From positions 4,913,835-4,977,834 of the forward strand of contig OZ025211.1 in assembly GCA_964019055.1 (NCBI GenBank): a DNA stretch of 64,000 nucleotides. Direction: 5' to 3'. Shown piece after piece: positions 9,522 to 22,594 of this stretch. A program made the translations under genes and the position numbers. This DNA is from Anthopleura xanthogrammica (lineage: Eukaryota > Cnidaria > Anthozoa > Actiniaria > Actiniidae). Within the stretch, counting starts at the first letter, position 1. The number at the start of each line of letters is the position of its first letter. The notes under the pieces were generated by a model that searched no databases, was not told the origin of the DNA, and saw nothing but the letters and a program-made list of their open reading frames with translations.

Positions 9522-10635
9522 ACAACATTCATTCTTAAATTTGATTTTTTCTTATCATGAATGATGAAATAGGTACTTTTATAATCCATGTTCTTATGTA
9601 ATATTATGCATATCATAACTTTCTTATTCCTGGGTTTCAAGTTTTAGCGTCATTGAGACTCTAAGTCAGAGATGAAAAGCATATTTACTTTCTTAGATAA
9701 ATTCTAAAAACGGGTCATTTTTCCCAATTCATTACATTCACTTTCAAAAAGCGAATTTTTATCAAAAGCTAATTTTGGGCTTCCTGTCAAAACAGTGCAG
9801 AAAGAGACAGCGGGATTGGTCTAAGAACAAAGAGCACGCATGCGCACAGTTTTGCTTATTAGTGTTTATTTCTATTCCCGATAAACTGCTGTTAGGTACA
9901 GGTGAAGTCTATTATAACAAACTCTCAAACCAAAAACTTGCCGACCATAAAGCTGCGAACAGGAACTCGTTTGAGAGACAAGTACATTCGCACCTTGTTA
10001 TGATTCTGCCGCCAATTATCTTGAGTCACGCAGTCATGGTTCATTCACGATTCATGCGGCCAAGGCCATCTATTATTCTCTCCATCAAAACAAAGCCCTC
10101 GACACACACTATGCTCTCATTCACGCCACGGTATGTCTACAAAATCTTCGATCTTTTTCCTGTTTTGATATCAGAAATAAGAAAGTTCAAAACATCGCTT
10201 TCGGTGTCCAGTACTTGATCATGTTTTTTAGAGACTCAATGCTTGAGATAGGAATCCAGGGGTCCATGATTTTCGTGATCTCTCATTTAAACGTTAAGTT
10301 TAAAGCCCCAAGCAAAATACCCCCGACCATTTGAACAAGGGGGGTCATTCATGCTTGGATTCTTAGATATACCAGCACGAAAATAAACTATTTTTCGATG
10401 TAACTAGGGAAAATATTCACAAATGAATTTAGTCATAAAGATTTTCCTTATTTACAATTTCGATTTCTTGTTTTAAGCAAGGACACATTTTTTAAAGGCA
10501 CGACTAGGGGAAAATTATAACTTTTCCCTCTTCACGACCGAATGAAAAAGAAAAACGAAGTGAGCACTATTTGTAAAGAGAACACTGCAGAAGCTCATTT
10601 TTTAACGCGTCAAAAGTTAGAAATTGGGGCAAAAT
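9522..10635. other. No recognisable gene
   Basis: A 147-codon plus-strand frame (9775-10218) opens with an alternative start codon and shows no recognisable domain. GCACGCATGCGCACA near 9837 resembles an NRF1/palindromic CG element. I see nothing else that can be supported. Confidence 0.4.
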
Positions 10636-10641
10636 TCGGCT

Positions 10642-10862
10642 TGGAAAAAATATATAAGAGACTAGTATGGAAAAAGGGAAAAAGTGGTAGGGCTAAGATT
10701 CGGGAAAATATATGAGAGACTAGTATGGGAAAAAGTGGTGGGGCTAAGATTGGAAAATATAAGAAACTAGTATGGGGAAAGGGAAAAAGTGGTAGGGCTA
10801 TGATTGGAAAATATAAGAGACTAGTATGGGAAAAGGGAAAAAGTGGTGGGGCTAAGATTGAT
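10642..10862 (-). repeat. Inverted copies of the 54-bp minisatellite
   Basis: About four copies of the 54-bp unit run in the opposite orientation to the main array (GGAAAATATAAGAGACTAGT..., purine-rich on the plus strand). The variant order here (a CCCGAATC monomer next to a CCCTTTTTCC monomer) mirrors the first monomers of the forward array, which indicates an inverted duplication of its edge. Confidence 0.9.
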
Positions 10863-10907
10863 AAAAAATGATGATCAGGGACCGCGCGAGGGGAGGGGCT
10901 GGAAGTG

Positions 10908-13510
10908 CTATAGCCCTACCACTTTTTCCCTTTTCCCTTTTCCCATACTAGTCTCTTATATATTTTCCCGAATCTTAGCCCTACCACTTTTTCCCTTTTT
11001 CCATACTAGTCTCTTATATTTTCCAATCATAGCCCTACCACTTTTTCCCTTTTCCCATACTAGTCTCTTATATTTTCCAATCTTAGCCCTACCACTTTTT
11101 CCCTTTTCCCATACTAGTCTCTTATATTTTCCAATCATAGCCCTACCACTTTTTCCCTTTCCCCATACTAGTTTCTTATATTTTCCAATCTTAGCCCCAC
11201 AACTTTTTCCCTTTTCCCATACTAGTCTCTTATATTTTCCAATCTTAGCCCCACAACTTTTTCCCTTTTCCCATACTAGTCTCTTATATTTTCCAATCTT
11301 AGCCCTACCACTTTTTCCCTTTTCCCATACTAGTCTCTTATATTTTCCAATCTTAGCCCTACCACTTTTTCCCTTTTCCCATACTAGTCTCTTATATTTT
11401 TCAATCTTAGCCCTACCACTTTTTCCCTTTTCCCATACTAGTCTCTTATATTTTTCAATCTTAGCCCTACCACTTTTTCCCTTTTCCCATACTAGTCTCT
11501 TATATTTTTCAATCTTAGCCCTACCACTTTTTCCCTTTTCCCATACTAGTCTCTTATATTTTCCAATCTTAGCCCTACCACTTTTTCCCTTTTCCCATAC
11601 TAGTCTCTTATATTTTTCAATCTTAGCCCTACCACTTTTTCCCTTTTCCCATACTAGTCTCTTATATTTTCCAATCATAGCCCTACCACTTTTTCCCTTT
11701 TCCCATACTAGTCTCTTATATTTTTCAATCTTAGCCCTACCACTTTTTCCCTTTTCCCATACTAGTCTCTTATATTTTCCAATCATAGCCCCACCACTTT
11801 TTCCCTTTTCCCATACTAGTCTCTTATATTTTCCAATCTTAGCCCTACCACTTTTTCCCTTTTCCCATACTAGTCTCTTATATTTTCCAATCATAGCCCT
11901 ACCACTTTTTCCCTTTTCCCATACTAGTCTCTTATATTTTCCAATCATAGCCCTACCACTTTTTCCCTTTTCCCATACTAGTCTCTTATATTTTTCAATC
12001 TTAGCCCTACCACTTTTTCCCTTTTCCCATACTAGTCTCTTATATTTTCCAATCATAGCCCTACAACTTTTTCCCTTTTCCCATACTAGTCTCTTATATT
12101 TTCCAATCTTAGCCCTACCACTTTTTCCCTTTTCCCATACTAGTCTCTTATATTTTCCAATCATAGCCCTACCACTTTTTCCCTTTTCCCATACTAGTCT
12201 CTTATATTTTCCAATCATAGCCCTACCACTTTTTCCCTTTTCCCATACTAGTCTCTTATATTTTCCAATCATAGCCCTACCACTTTTTCCCTTTTCCCAT
12301 ACTAGTCTCTTATATTTTCCAATCATAGCCCTACCACTTTTTCCCTTTTCCCATACTAGTCTCTTATATTTTTCAATCTTAGCCCTACCACTTTTTCCCT
12401 TTTCCCATACTAGTCTCTTATATTTTCCAATCATAGCCCCACCACTTTTTCCCTTTTCCCATAGTAGTCTCTTATATTTTCCAATCATAGCCCCACAAAT
12501 TTTTCCCTTTTCCCATACTAGTTTCTTATATTTTCCAATCATAGCCCTACCACTTTTTCCCTTTTCCCATACTAGTCTCTTATATTTTCCAATCATAGCC
12601 CTACCACTTTTTCCCTTTTCCCATACTAGTCTCTTATATTTTCCAATCATAGCCCTACCACTTTTTCCCTTTCCCCATACTAGTCTCTTATATTTTCCAA
12701 TCATAGCCCTACCACTTTTTCCCTTTTCCCATACTAGTTTCTTATATTTTCCAATCATAGCCCTACCACTTTTTCCCTTTTCCCATACTAGTCTCTTATA
12801 TTTTCCAATCATAGCCCTACCACTTTTTCCCTTTTCCCATACTAGTCTCTTATATTTTCCAATCATAGCCCCACCACTTTTTCCCTTTTCCCATACTAGT
12901 CTCTTATATTTTCCAATCATAGCCCCACCACTTTTTCCCTTTTCCCATACTAGTTTCTTATATTTTCCAATCATAGCCCTACCACTTTTTCCCTTTTCCC
13001 ATACTAGTTTCTTATATTTTCCAATCATAGCCCTACCACTTTTTCCCTTTTCCCATACTAGTCTCTTATATTTTCCAATCATAGCCCTACCACTTTTTCC
13101 CTTTTCCCATACTAGTTTCTTATATTTTCCAATCATAGCCCTACCACTTTTTCCCTTTTCCCATACTAGTTTCTTATATTTTCCAATCATAGCCCTACCA
13201 CTTTTTCCCTTTTCCCATACTAGTTTCTTATATTTTTCAATCTTAGCCCTACCACTTTTTCCCTTTTCCCATACTAGTCTCTTATATTTTCCAATCATAG
13301 CCCCACCACTTTTTCCCTTTTCCCATACTAGTCTCTTATATTTTCCAATCATAGCCCCACCACTTTTTCCCTTTTCCCATACTAGTTTCTTATATTTTCC
13401 AATCATAGCCCTACCACTTTTTCCCTTTTCCCATACTAGTCTCTTATATTTTCCAATCATAGCCCTACCACTTTTTCCCTTTTCCCATACTAGTCTCTTA
13501 TATTTTTCAA
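10908..13510 (+). repeat. 54-bp minisatellite, about 48 copies
   Basis: Unit of 54 bp: CCCTACCACTTTTTCCC, TTTTCCCATACTAGTCTC, TTATATTTTCCAATCATAG, with a few recurring variants (ATCATAG/ATCTTAG, TTTTCC/TTTTTC, CTCT/TTCT). It is strongly pyrimidine-rich on the plus strand, and each monomer carries an ACTAGT site. Because 54 is a multiple of three and the unit lacks stops in one frame of each strand, frames of 898 codons (plus) and 834 codons (minus) stay open. They are not supported as genes. An inverted arm lies just upstream. Confidence 0.97.
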
Positions 13511-13544
13511 AGAAACAAATCGTTATTATACATTACTGATTTCA

Positions 13545-13611
13545 TGGCTATTATTATTGTAATTATTATCATTATTATAAATATCATTATTCTCATCGTA
13601 ATTATCATTCT
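13545..13611 (+). repeat. ATT-rich microsatellite
   Basis: Imperfect TTATTATTATTGTAATTATT-type tract directly after the minisatellite. Confidence 0.7.
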
Positions 13612-16600
13612 TAAGCGGAAAGAATCGACAGTAGAAACCTTTTTTAAATGATGACATTAACTTTATTTCGCGTTTCTCAAGGGCTGTTTTTCCTCTGATA
13701 GAGCTTTCCTAATTGCTATATTTTGCACTTGCCCTAGGCCTCTTTATAGTGCCTCGAATCGTGCCTTTGGGGATATTTTAAAAGCAGGATATAAAAACAC
13801 GATGATAATCGTAAAAGCACATTTAGATACCAAACCTTAGCCAGCAATGAATTGAGAAAATGATCAACACAATGTCTAGCTGTAGCTGCACGTTCTCCTT
13901 ACATTTACGCTATTAAAAGAGGATCGACGCATGAAACAATTTGGACAGATTTAATGGCGCCGCAGTTAAAAATAAACGAACAGGTGCTTTGGATTGCTTG
14001 CACCAGTTAATGATCAACCCTCGACTTGAATTGCTTTTAAGCGATAGTTCTTGATGAGTGACGCAAACTGACTAAGACTTAGTAGTGGAACATCTATATA
14101 GGAACCTATGGCTGCACTATCAAAGGTATATCCTGACCTTTCCAACGAGAAGTCGTATTGTGAGCAATCCACTTGGATTTAGCGATTGCATTAAATATAA
14201 TCCTTTTTGCGCTTTACGGATAAAGACGGATCGGAATTAGTGAAATGAATATACAGGATATCAGTATTATATTTCACGCAACTTTAAATTTACGCAACCT
14301 TTTTTGTACCAAAAAATTATGCTTGGGCAGAAATCTAGTGATGACAAATTAGAAAGCAGATCGGGTTTGGGGCAAATTGAGCTCAACGCGAGAAAATGTC
14401 CCTAGTTTTTCGTTTTTTTCTTTTTCAATTACAAAATAATAGAATAGATATCGATCTTTGGTATTTTTTCTTGCAAATCGAAAAACCCTAAAACATGCGC
14501 AGTTAAGAATGACAGGACTCTGGGTTCGAGGGTGGGCAGACAAGCGAAATATCTACTGCGCATAATTGAACAGAGCTGCCGCTGACTCATAGCTGTATGA
14601 TCGAATTTCAGTTCGTTTGCTCACGCGCGGACCAGGTTTATAGGCCAATAAAATAACATGTATCCATGGGGAAAAAACGCAGCAAACAATTAAAAGTTTA
14701 TATATTCTAAAGCGTTGGATCGACGTGAGAATGATCTGGGGAATTATAATCTATAGTCCAACATGGCCACCGCGAAAGTTAGAGTCATGCAAGATGCGGA
14801 AGTAACTCTAACCTATGTAACATTATACCGGAAGCTTTCATCTGCTAAAGATTGAGTGAGCTTTAAATGATGCCGTTGTCTCAAATTTTTTTTATGAAGT
14901 AGAGCACGTACAGATGCGGTTTAACTCTGTACCAGTCCGTCAGTGAGATAAGACGGCCCTCGCATATCGTTAATCCGGGTGCGTGGATTGCGCGGTTTTC
15001 AACTGGAAAGATAGGTAGACTGCGAGGGAGTCCTTCTATATCCCTTGGCCTCTGTCCTAGCTGCATGATTGCCTTGGTTACGGCTTGGCTAAATAGAGAA
15101 TGGTACCTATAGTTTGATATCATATGCCAGGGGATGGGAAAGGAGCCAATTCTTTGTAAATGGAAATGACGACCACGAATCTTAACCAATATTTTTGGCC
15201 ACTTTGCTAATGCGCGCGTTTAATCGCAATCCTCTTACACGTGTCTGGTTTCATTTTTCTGTTTATAACCAATTTTGGTGGCTAAATACCGGTCCAGATG
15301 ATGATATTCACAACACGTCCATGCTGATTATAAACTGCGTTGGTTTATGTCCGTTGTCCGTTTTCAGCATTGATTACTGATGCCATTTCGACATGTTTGC
15401 CCGAGGCTTTCAATCCGTGTGGGGTAGGGGAAGGGGCAAATGGTTTTTACGTCCACAAACATTTCCTGTATCTGTTTTTCCGCAATCCACATCTTTTTCC
15501 TGTTTATGTCGCTCTATTCACGAATAAGTCTTGATATCCAAGTTTTACCAGCCCACGCCAGTCCAGCCTGCATGTCCCCACAGGGATCCCATACGTTAAT
15601 TTTAGTGGATCTACCAGGGAGACCAAACCTTGGGCGGCTTTTTTGTATCCAAGAAGAAATAAAGAGAACACCTGTAAGCTTTTGTCTGTCATCTGGTTAC
15701 ACAGTTATTAATAAATTTTCTTTCATAAGAAAATTAGTTGAACAAGGTGGTTAAAATATCATGAAAACAAAAAACGCATCCCCACAATGCTTTGCACCAG
15801 CTATTGAAGGCGACGCGGTCGAAAAAAAACAAACTCCCAGGAAAATTGAACGTTATATATTCTCTCAAATGTTCCTTATTTTATCATCAAATTATCCATG
15901 CGTACGTCAATACGTTAATTTTGAGTGAATTTTTCTACGTCTTTGAATAATATGAGACACATTTATAACATGATTTATCACCCCTTTTGTTCAACATAAT
16001 CAGTGTGAGATGGGCTCCCTGTGGCGTACACTGGTAATGTAACATAATTTGGGCTACCTGTGTTCAGCTTGTCTGTTATTTTTAATTGTTATGCTTGGCT
16101 GATATAATAACAACACAACAGGTGGTACCGCCCCGCAAGCCAACAGTCGATATCATTGACTGATTATGGATACCCACAACTACTCCAGTCACTGCTTGCT
16201 TGCCTCCTCGGCCAACGATAACAACACGCAACCTACCTTCTTGGACAAAATTTTATTTCACTTGGCCATTATCTCTGCACGATGCTTAGTCCACGGAATT
16301 AAGCCGCGCTCCCACACGTCTAAGGATAATCAACTCTATAACGCCCGAATTTACTCCAGGCAAATTTGTTCGTGATATTTTTAGTGTCATCTATATCTAC
16401 AGATGACTGACTGCTTTGAGATATTGAGATTTTGCGCAGCCCGTATATATTATGACGTCGGTGGTTTTGTCTTGATTTCAGTCTGTTGTGCGCACACTGA
16501 AGCACCTCAAGTCACGGAGGAAGACACCTGGGGTTACTGCCCGGGCAGAAAACGCAAAAAGCGAATTCAAAACTCATTTTGAAACCAATTTCATTTAGGT

Positions 16601-18060
16601 GCTTTTCACACCGCGTTTTCTCCTGGCGTTAATAAAAATTAGTTTTAACACCAAAATGAGAAATCGGAAATCTTATCGTTGAAAATCTTTAATTTAATTT
16701 AGAATGTTAGTTTTCTGTAAAGCGCTAAAATCAATTTACATGCAAACGTGCAATAACACCTGCTTTAAGGGCCCGCAGCAACCGGACCTTAATACACGAA
16801 AAGTGATCGCGAATCTCAGGTTCATCCGTGCATGCAGTGCAGTGCCACACAAGGGCTAGTATGGATATGTGCAATATTTATTAGATACTGGCCCTAGTCC
16901 TTAAAATATTTTATAATCATACTTACTCTCCTAGCCAACTAGCCAACAAACAGTGAAACCAAACTGTTATGTATAGTTTGCATTCCTTGATTAAGATTTT
17001 CAGTGTTGATGCACGCCGAGAAAAAAGAGCATTTATATAAAGTAATTTCCAAACACAAGGTAGTGACGCGGCCAGGAATTTACCGGTAAAAGCTGCGAAA
17101 GCGCGCACTCTGCCAGGAGATATTGCATTTGAAGAAGCATATTGTTAGTTAATATCATCTTCATCTAAAGTCAACATTTTTATCATGATCACTGCGTGTC
17201 TGGTTTTTCTAGTAATAATTTTTCCTTAGTATTTTTTCTTCTCCCTATAATCTTCCACCATGCATGCAGCCTTTCTCATCCCATCAGCTTAGCGGACTAC
17301 TCCTCTTAATTTTGTCCGGGAAAAATAAAAGCGCAATTCAAATGTCCTAAAAACAATGGAATTAATCTTCTCCTACTTAATCTTAAGAGTGCTCTTTCAT
17401 TTTGACGTTTTTCCACTTTCTTTCACTTTCTGTTATCCGGCTTTTTCGCAAGGTAAAAAAATGAGTATCCAAGATTCAACGTCCCTGAAGCCATGTTTAA
17501 ACCATCTTTTTATCTTCACGTACTAAAATATCATTAAAATTCAATTCCAAAAATGTAATATCAATTATCAAGTACTTGTGCGAGGGATTGCCGGCAATCA
17601 TCCTTTCTTTCATTTTATATTTTTAAATTAAAATTTTATCCGATTATATACGTTTCAGCGTCACTTGGATCCGTTAATAAACTCAATATTCTTACTGCTC
17701 TAATAGAATTTGATAAGTCGGTCGGCAAAATTAGTGCCATGAATAAGCGAAACTAATCTCGCTTTATTTGTATTCGACTTTTTTGTGAGACCGAATTTTC
17801 TGTTCATGTTGTCGTATCTCGATAGAGATCCTTCCAGTTGATTGGATTTCATCGCGAAATCTATTTTCTTTGCTGTGAAAATTTTGAGGTTTTCATAAAC
17901 TATCAAAAAGGAGCTAGCTACAACAATGTTTTGTTGCCAGAAAACCGTCCATGTTTAATTCTCAGCTTGATTAGCGTTTGTGAGTTCTATTAGTTGTTGT
18001 GCCTCTATCGGTCAAGGCGAAGCCATTATCTATCATTTTCGGACCAAAGTCCGTTGCTAC
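13612..18060. other. No supported gene; 102-codon unassigned frame at 14881-15189 (-)
   Basis: Only short frames are seen. A minus-strand 102-codon frame (14881-15189) and a plus-strand ATGGCC in strong Kozak context at 14763 with a possible donor 13 codons later are noted but not supported. The hairpin GTTAGAGT/ACTCTAAC sits near 14780-14815. Given the alternative AHCYL exons at 18220, this may be upstream regulatory DNA. Confidence 0.4.
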
Positions 18061-18067
18061 GCAGTGG

Positions 18068-18075
18068 TGACGTCA
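18068..18075 (+). promoter_or_regulatory. Palindromic CRE (TGACGTCA)
   Basis: A full cAMP-response element palindrome lies about 145 bp upstream of the alternative AHCYL start codon at 18220, a plausible position for a promoter element. One 8-mer alone is weak evidence. Confidence 0.4.
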
Positions 18076-18219
18076 TTGATCCACGAGCCTGGTCCCAAAG
18101 GCGGTTGGTAAATCTCACACAATCCCGTGGACGGAATACTAAATACGACGCTTACAACACCCTATGAAATATACATGATGCCGGTACATCGGCCACTGCG
18201 TCGAGGATAGCTCACCAAT

Positions 18220-19042
18220 ATGTCGAATGGAATGTGGAATAGGAAAAATTCCGTGGCGATTCAATCCCTAGCAGCACAATCAACTAAACCAGAAATTCGA
18301 GGAGAAGTTGAAAGAAAACGAGTAAGTTGGGAAAAAAATTGACAAGAGTATTACGCGTGGCATAAGGTAGAAATGAGACGCACGCGTTCAATCGCCGGTC
18401 ACAAATTATATTTCCTTCTTAAAACTCGGTTTTTCTTTTATAATACTTAGAGTATTTCTATCGGGTCCGCGCAGTAAGTGATCAGCTAATTCCACTAAAT
18501 CATATGTAAACTTAAATGTCAATGTGACTCTCCAAAAGGTTTTGAGAGAGATTTTGTTAAGGCCTCAATAGAATAACATTGACTAATCACCGTTCGATCG
18601 AGCAATGTTTCCACCGCTAACGAACTAAATCCTTTGGTTTGTGCGGTCCTACTTCCTCAAACAATTTCTACTCAAATTCACAAGCACTTGTAGTTCGGAG
18701 TTAGAGTTATTAGTCCTAATCTTACATATCATCTGTAGCAAGGTTTTTAGGCTGTATTCCGCCTTGCCGGAAGCCTGTGTATTGAGTTGATGTTCAAGTA
18801 ATGATAAGATTTAGAATCCTTACTCATAGCGAACAGCATTACCTCTCTAAACCAAGTTCATCTTTAAGAAACAAACTGTAAAATTTCTTTAGAGATTATT
18901 TTAATTTTGACCTGTTCAAAACAGGTAATAAAGATCAGTATACAATACTTGAAACTAACGTAATATTTTTTCATCTCTCTACAGCAAAGCTGGCTTCGTC
19001 CGCAATTGTCATATGGGTCAGTCAGCTCCTATGATAGTACAG
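18220..19042 (+). CDS. Alternative first coding exons of AHCYL (two exons)
   Basis: Exon A is 18220-18321 (34 codons, phase 0), beginning MSNGMWNRKN. An in-frame TAG lies at 18208-18210 and a consensus donor CGA|GTAAGT follows. Exon B is 18985-19042 (58 nt) after a pyrimidine-rich TCTCTCTACAG acceptor; it encodes QSWLRPQLSYGSVSSYDST and ends in phase 1 at CAG|GTATGG. AHCYL exon 3 (25903) needs exactly a phase-1 partner, and the joined Ser/Asp/Tyr-rich sequence resembles the region it would replace (SSTDSYGSS from exon 2). A+B joined to exon 3 onward gives a 508-aa isoform. This implies a second promoter about 7 kb upstream and two N-terminal appendages, as known for vertebrate long-IRBIT variants. 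The alternative is an unrelated gene whose later exons I do not see. Confidence 0.6.
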
Positions 19043-19600
19043 GTATGGGTCTTAGGAACACGAAAATCATTTGACGAGTTTGTTCACTATATTATTAGGG
19101 AAGTCTTCATTCATTCCAACTTGCTTTAGACGTATTTTTCTAAGATTTTGCACGTTGACATTCATCAAGACCTTGAATGAAAACGACAATCAGACAAAAG
19201 ATTCTTGTCCATCATTGATGGTGATAATAGCAAGGTTCTTAAACAAAAATCAACCCTCAAAACAAGTCCCTCGAAAGAACAGCTGCCGTTAGAACGTTAA
19301 AGGGATTAGTTATTTCCAGACTTGACTGTTTATTAACTCTTATGAATTCAAATTTTTCGATCGTATATATTTTATTTCTTAGCGTGTTAGCAGTATGTAA
19401 ATTTCATTCAGCGAAAAACCAGGATTGCGTGACAAGATAAGAGCTTCTTCAACAATTATGATTTTATTTGTGAGTCATTATTCTTCCACGCGGGGAACCC
19501 TCTATTTTAAAAAACGCTGCTCGGCATAAACGATCCTCCATTTTGAGAATAGATTTAAAGAGAGTTTTTAGAACAAAATATTAGAATGAGATAACGTTTT

Positions 19601-19631
19601 ACCGGAAGTGACTCTAGACACGACTTCCGGT
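19601..19631. promoter_or_regulatory. Inverted pair of ETS/GABP-type sites
   Basis: ACCGGAAGT (19601-19609) and ACTTCCGGT (19623-19631) form a 9-bp perfect inverted repeat with a 13-bp spacer. Both halves match the ETS/GABP core. It lies in intron DNA between the alternative and main AHCYL first exons. Confidence 0.4.
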
Positions 19632-20904
19632 GGTCACGGCACCGCCTTTGCCTCTAGATCTGGTCTACTGTACAGTATTTACACAACCCTTGATACAATG
19701 TTAAGGGTTAAAGCAATAAATACTAGCTGTCTTTTTATGGGTTTTATTTGTCGTTTGACCTTGACAACTGCTTATTTCTTTTTTTCGAAAACGTTTTCTG
19801 TTTCAACCAACTTTCTTGCGTGCGTGCAACACAGTTATTCAGCCCAGATGGTTTCGTTTAGTCTTCTCATACCAAATACTTAAGTGTATATATCATATTA
19901 AAGCCGAAAGATCGAGTATTTTTTTCGATGATTTCAAGTAGAATTCTGTGGAGTTCTTATTCGTTAAAGAAGACTTCGATAAAGGATGCTTCGATTACCG
20001 GCTTTCAGCAGGGAGGTGCTCCTGTTGCTTTCAGACACCGGCGCGCATCATTCCTCGATGAGAGATTTATCCCATAGGTGTCTTCTGCACGTTCTTGTAC
20101 CGACCTAAAATTAAAACAGGTCGTCTAAAAGATATTATCCATTTGTAATGACAACCACAAGGTGCTTGGATACGAACCCTAGCTTCCACATGGGGATTTA
20201 ATAATGTACTAAGGAAGATCCGAAACTTTACACCAAAGTACGTAACGCACCGTTTGTCTTTATTTGGAAGGTAGGATGGAAACAATAAAGAAATTAAGCG
20301 GCCGGAAATGTGATCTCTTTACCTCGGTAACGAAAAATACCCACTCCTCCCCCCTTATCATTTTGATTTTTTTGATACCACCTCCCCTCCCCCATCTTCC
20401 CGAGATCTACGTCGTCGTCCAGCCACATATACAGTTTCCGTTATATAACAAGTGAAAGTGAACAGTCTCTGTTAAAAGGGAAAACAAAGTTAATTGAAAA
20501 TAATTCTCGTATAGTTATCTTTTTCAATTTTTGGATCAAAACTTGTTATTCAGTACTTGTATTCATTTGAATTCATGATTAATTGTAAAAAAAAAAACAT
20601 CATTGAACCTTAGCATCGTTAAATTAATATATTATACATTTGGTGTATATTTATTAAACTAAATGTTTTTGATATATTACAAAAATTAAGCTAAAATGCG
20701 ATTTATTTTTGATCAAAACTTTTCCGTATTCATTGTACATTATTAGCAACTACCCAAGAACTGAACATTTGAGCACAAATGAAAAAACAAAAAAATGATG
20801 AACAGTAAACAAAAACAGTTTTTTTCAACTCATAATAATTTTGAAATATGACGTCGTAAAAGCAGAAAATGCTCGCATAAAAATGAAAAACCCTTAGTGA
20901 CCAT

Positions 20905-21035
20905 GTTTTTTCCCTTTCTTTTTTCTCTTATCCTTTAATTCCTTTCCTTTCTTAGTTATTTCCTTTTCTTTCTTTACCGTTTTATCGTTCTGTTTTCTTT
21001 TTCATTTCTTCCTCTTTTTCTCTTTCTTTTTTGTT
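20905..21035 (+). repeat. Pyrimidine-rich tract
   Basis: A long CTTTC/TTCTTT-rich stretch on the plus strand. No gene is recognised in the surrounding 19.6-22.5 kb. Confidence 0.6.
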
Positions 21036-22594
21036 TTCGTTTTGATAAAGTGATTGAGTAGACACGTTGTTTTCCTTTGTTTTACTCTGACTGTTTGTCA
21101 CTAACTATACAACTTTGCTTCAAGGGCCAAGAAAAATCACTATGGTACAAGTAGTGATAGTAGGATATCTTGGAAAGACATTTTGAAATGCTTAGAGTTC
21201 ATGTCACAATGCCACGTCAGTTTATTTGTCATCAACGTTGTATAATTCATGCCTAATCGACAAAGCAGACGTGACTAGACAAGACCTCTGAGGTCAAGTT
21301 TGTGTGTTTAACAACGTCTACGTATAGCTACTCATGTGAGGTGTTGCAATATAATCAGTTTGACAAACGTACGGTTACTTCGGGTCCATACTAATCAAGA
21401 TGTTCGCCTCCTGTTTCTGACCACATCCTAGACCTTTAGAACCTAACCTCAATTGGTAAACCTATCAAATTGATCGGCCCTTTATTTGCAGCCACAACCA
21501 ATGCCATCCCTGAAAGCAGTGTAAGAAGGACTAAGGATCGCCTCAAGCCCTTCAGGAAACGTTTCTGAAAATCATAACCTTGTATATTAACATATTATTT
21601 CAAAAGACTTAGCATGAAAAAGAATGCCATTCGACCATGATAGTTTAGAACACGCCTTGTCACAGCCCGAGGCTTATTTTAGTATTTTAGCTTATTGTAT
21701 TACTGTTTCGTTCTTCTCGATATTGGCGATACTAGTCTTCTCGATAAATGATATCTCTCGAGATAGTCCGCTGACCGGAAAATATTTATAGCCTCCATGA
21801 CATCCTGAAGTCAAAGTATAGGTACATGGTATTATTCTCTCCTTCTTATCCAATCAAAAAGCAGAACGGAAGATAAACGCTTATTATCCAATTATAAGCT
21901 TGAATTCAGAAACCATAACAACTGCTGCTGTCTGGTACATTGTCAAACCTACAATGGTTTATCGGGGTTGCTATATAGCGCTTGATCATCCAAATCCCAG
22001 AAACGAGGCAGAACACGAGTTTTAGGTGAGAATCATATAAATAGAAATATGCAAAATTAGATTCAAAATTTGCTGCGCAATGTCTTGGGAACTTTTCGGT
22101 TTTATTTTCTGCCGAGGGTGCGCGCATGCACAAGCACGTGGATTTTCACAGCACACAGTGCAGTCACAGGATAGAATCGACAACATTTGTTGACAACCAC
22201 AGGTCGTACAAACTTCTTTACAACTTTTTTTGGGCAAAAGCTGTTAATACAATACATAAGATAGTTGAAAGGAAAAGTAGACAAATGAAACTACCCAATA
22301 GGAAAAGCGCGAACGGGACTCTAAGTCCCATGCTAGGCATGCTGCGCATCCAATCAAAGCGCAAGGAAATGACATCGGCACAGTCACGGTGCCGACACGT
22401 ATAAAGTCAGTTCTGTATGTATATCGTACGAAGTAGTTTTGAAATTTAAAATCTCTAAGATATTCCATCTTAGAGCAGACTTCGTATTGTGAAAACATTA
22501 CAGTACGGTGCCGTGCCTTACCGAACAGTATACCATGCGCGCGCGGTGATTGGCTCAACAGATGTTGTCGATTCCATGCGGCGACATTAATATA

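Noticed and set aside
9775..10218. 147-codon plus frame
   Set aside because: Starts at a non-ATG codon, no recognisable domain, no splice or promoter support.
10843..13539. 898-codon plus frame and 834-codon minus frame
   Set aside because: Products of a 54-bp tandem repeat without stops in those frames; no start context, splice structure or protein similarity.
14763..14801. ATGGCC in good Kozak context with 13 codons and a possible GTAACT donor
   Set aside because: Could be a further first exon, but the donor is weak and no partner exon is identified.
14881..15189. 102-codon minus frame
   Set aside because: No recognisable family or flanking gene structure; kept only as a note.
21493..21569. 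Exon-like segment after TTTATTTGCAG reading TTNAIPESSVRRTKD
   Set aside because: Reads like coding sequence, but its phase does not fit AHCYL exon 3 in any simple way and no neighbouring exons are seen.
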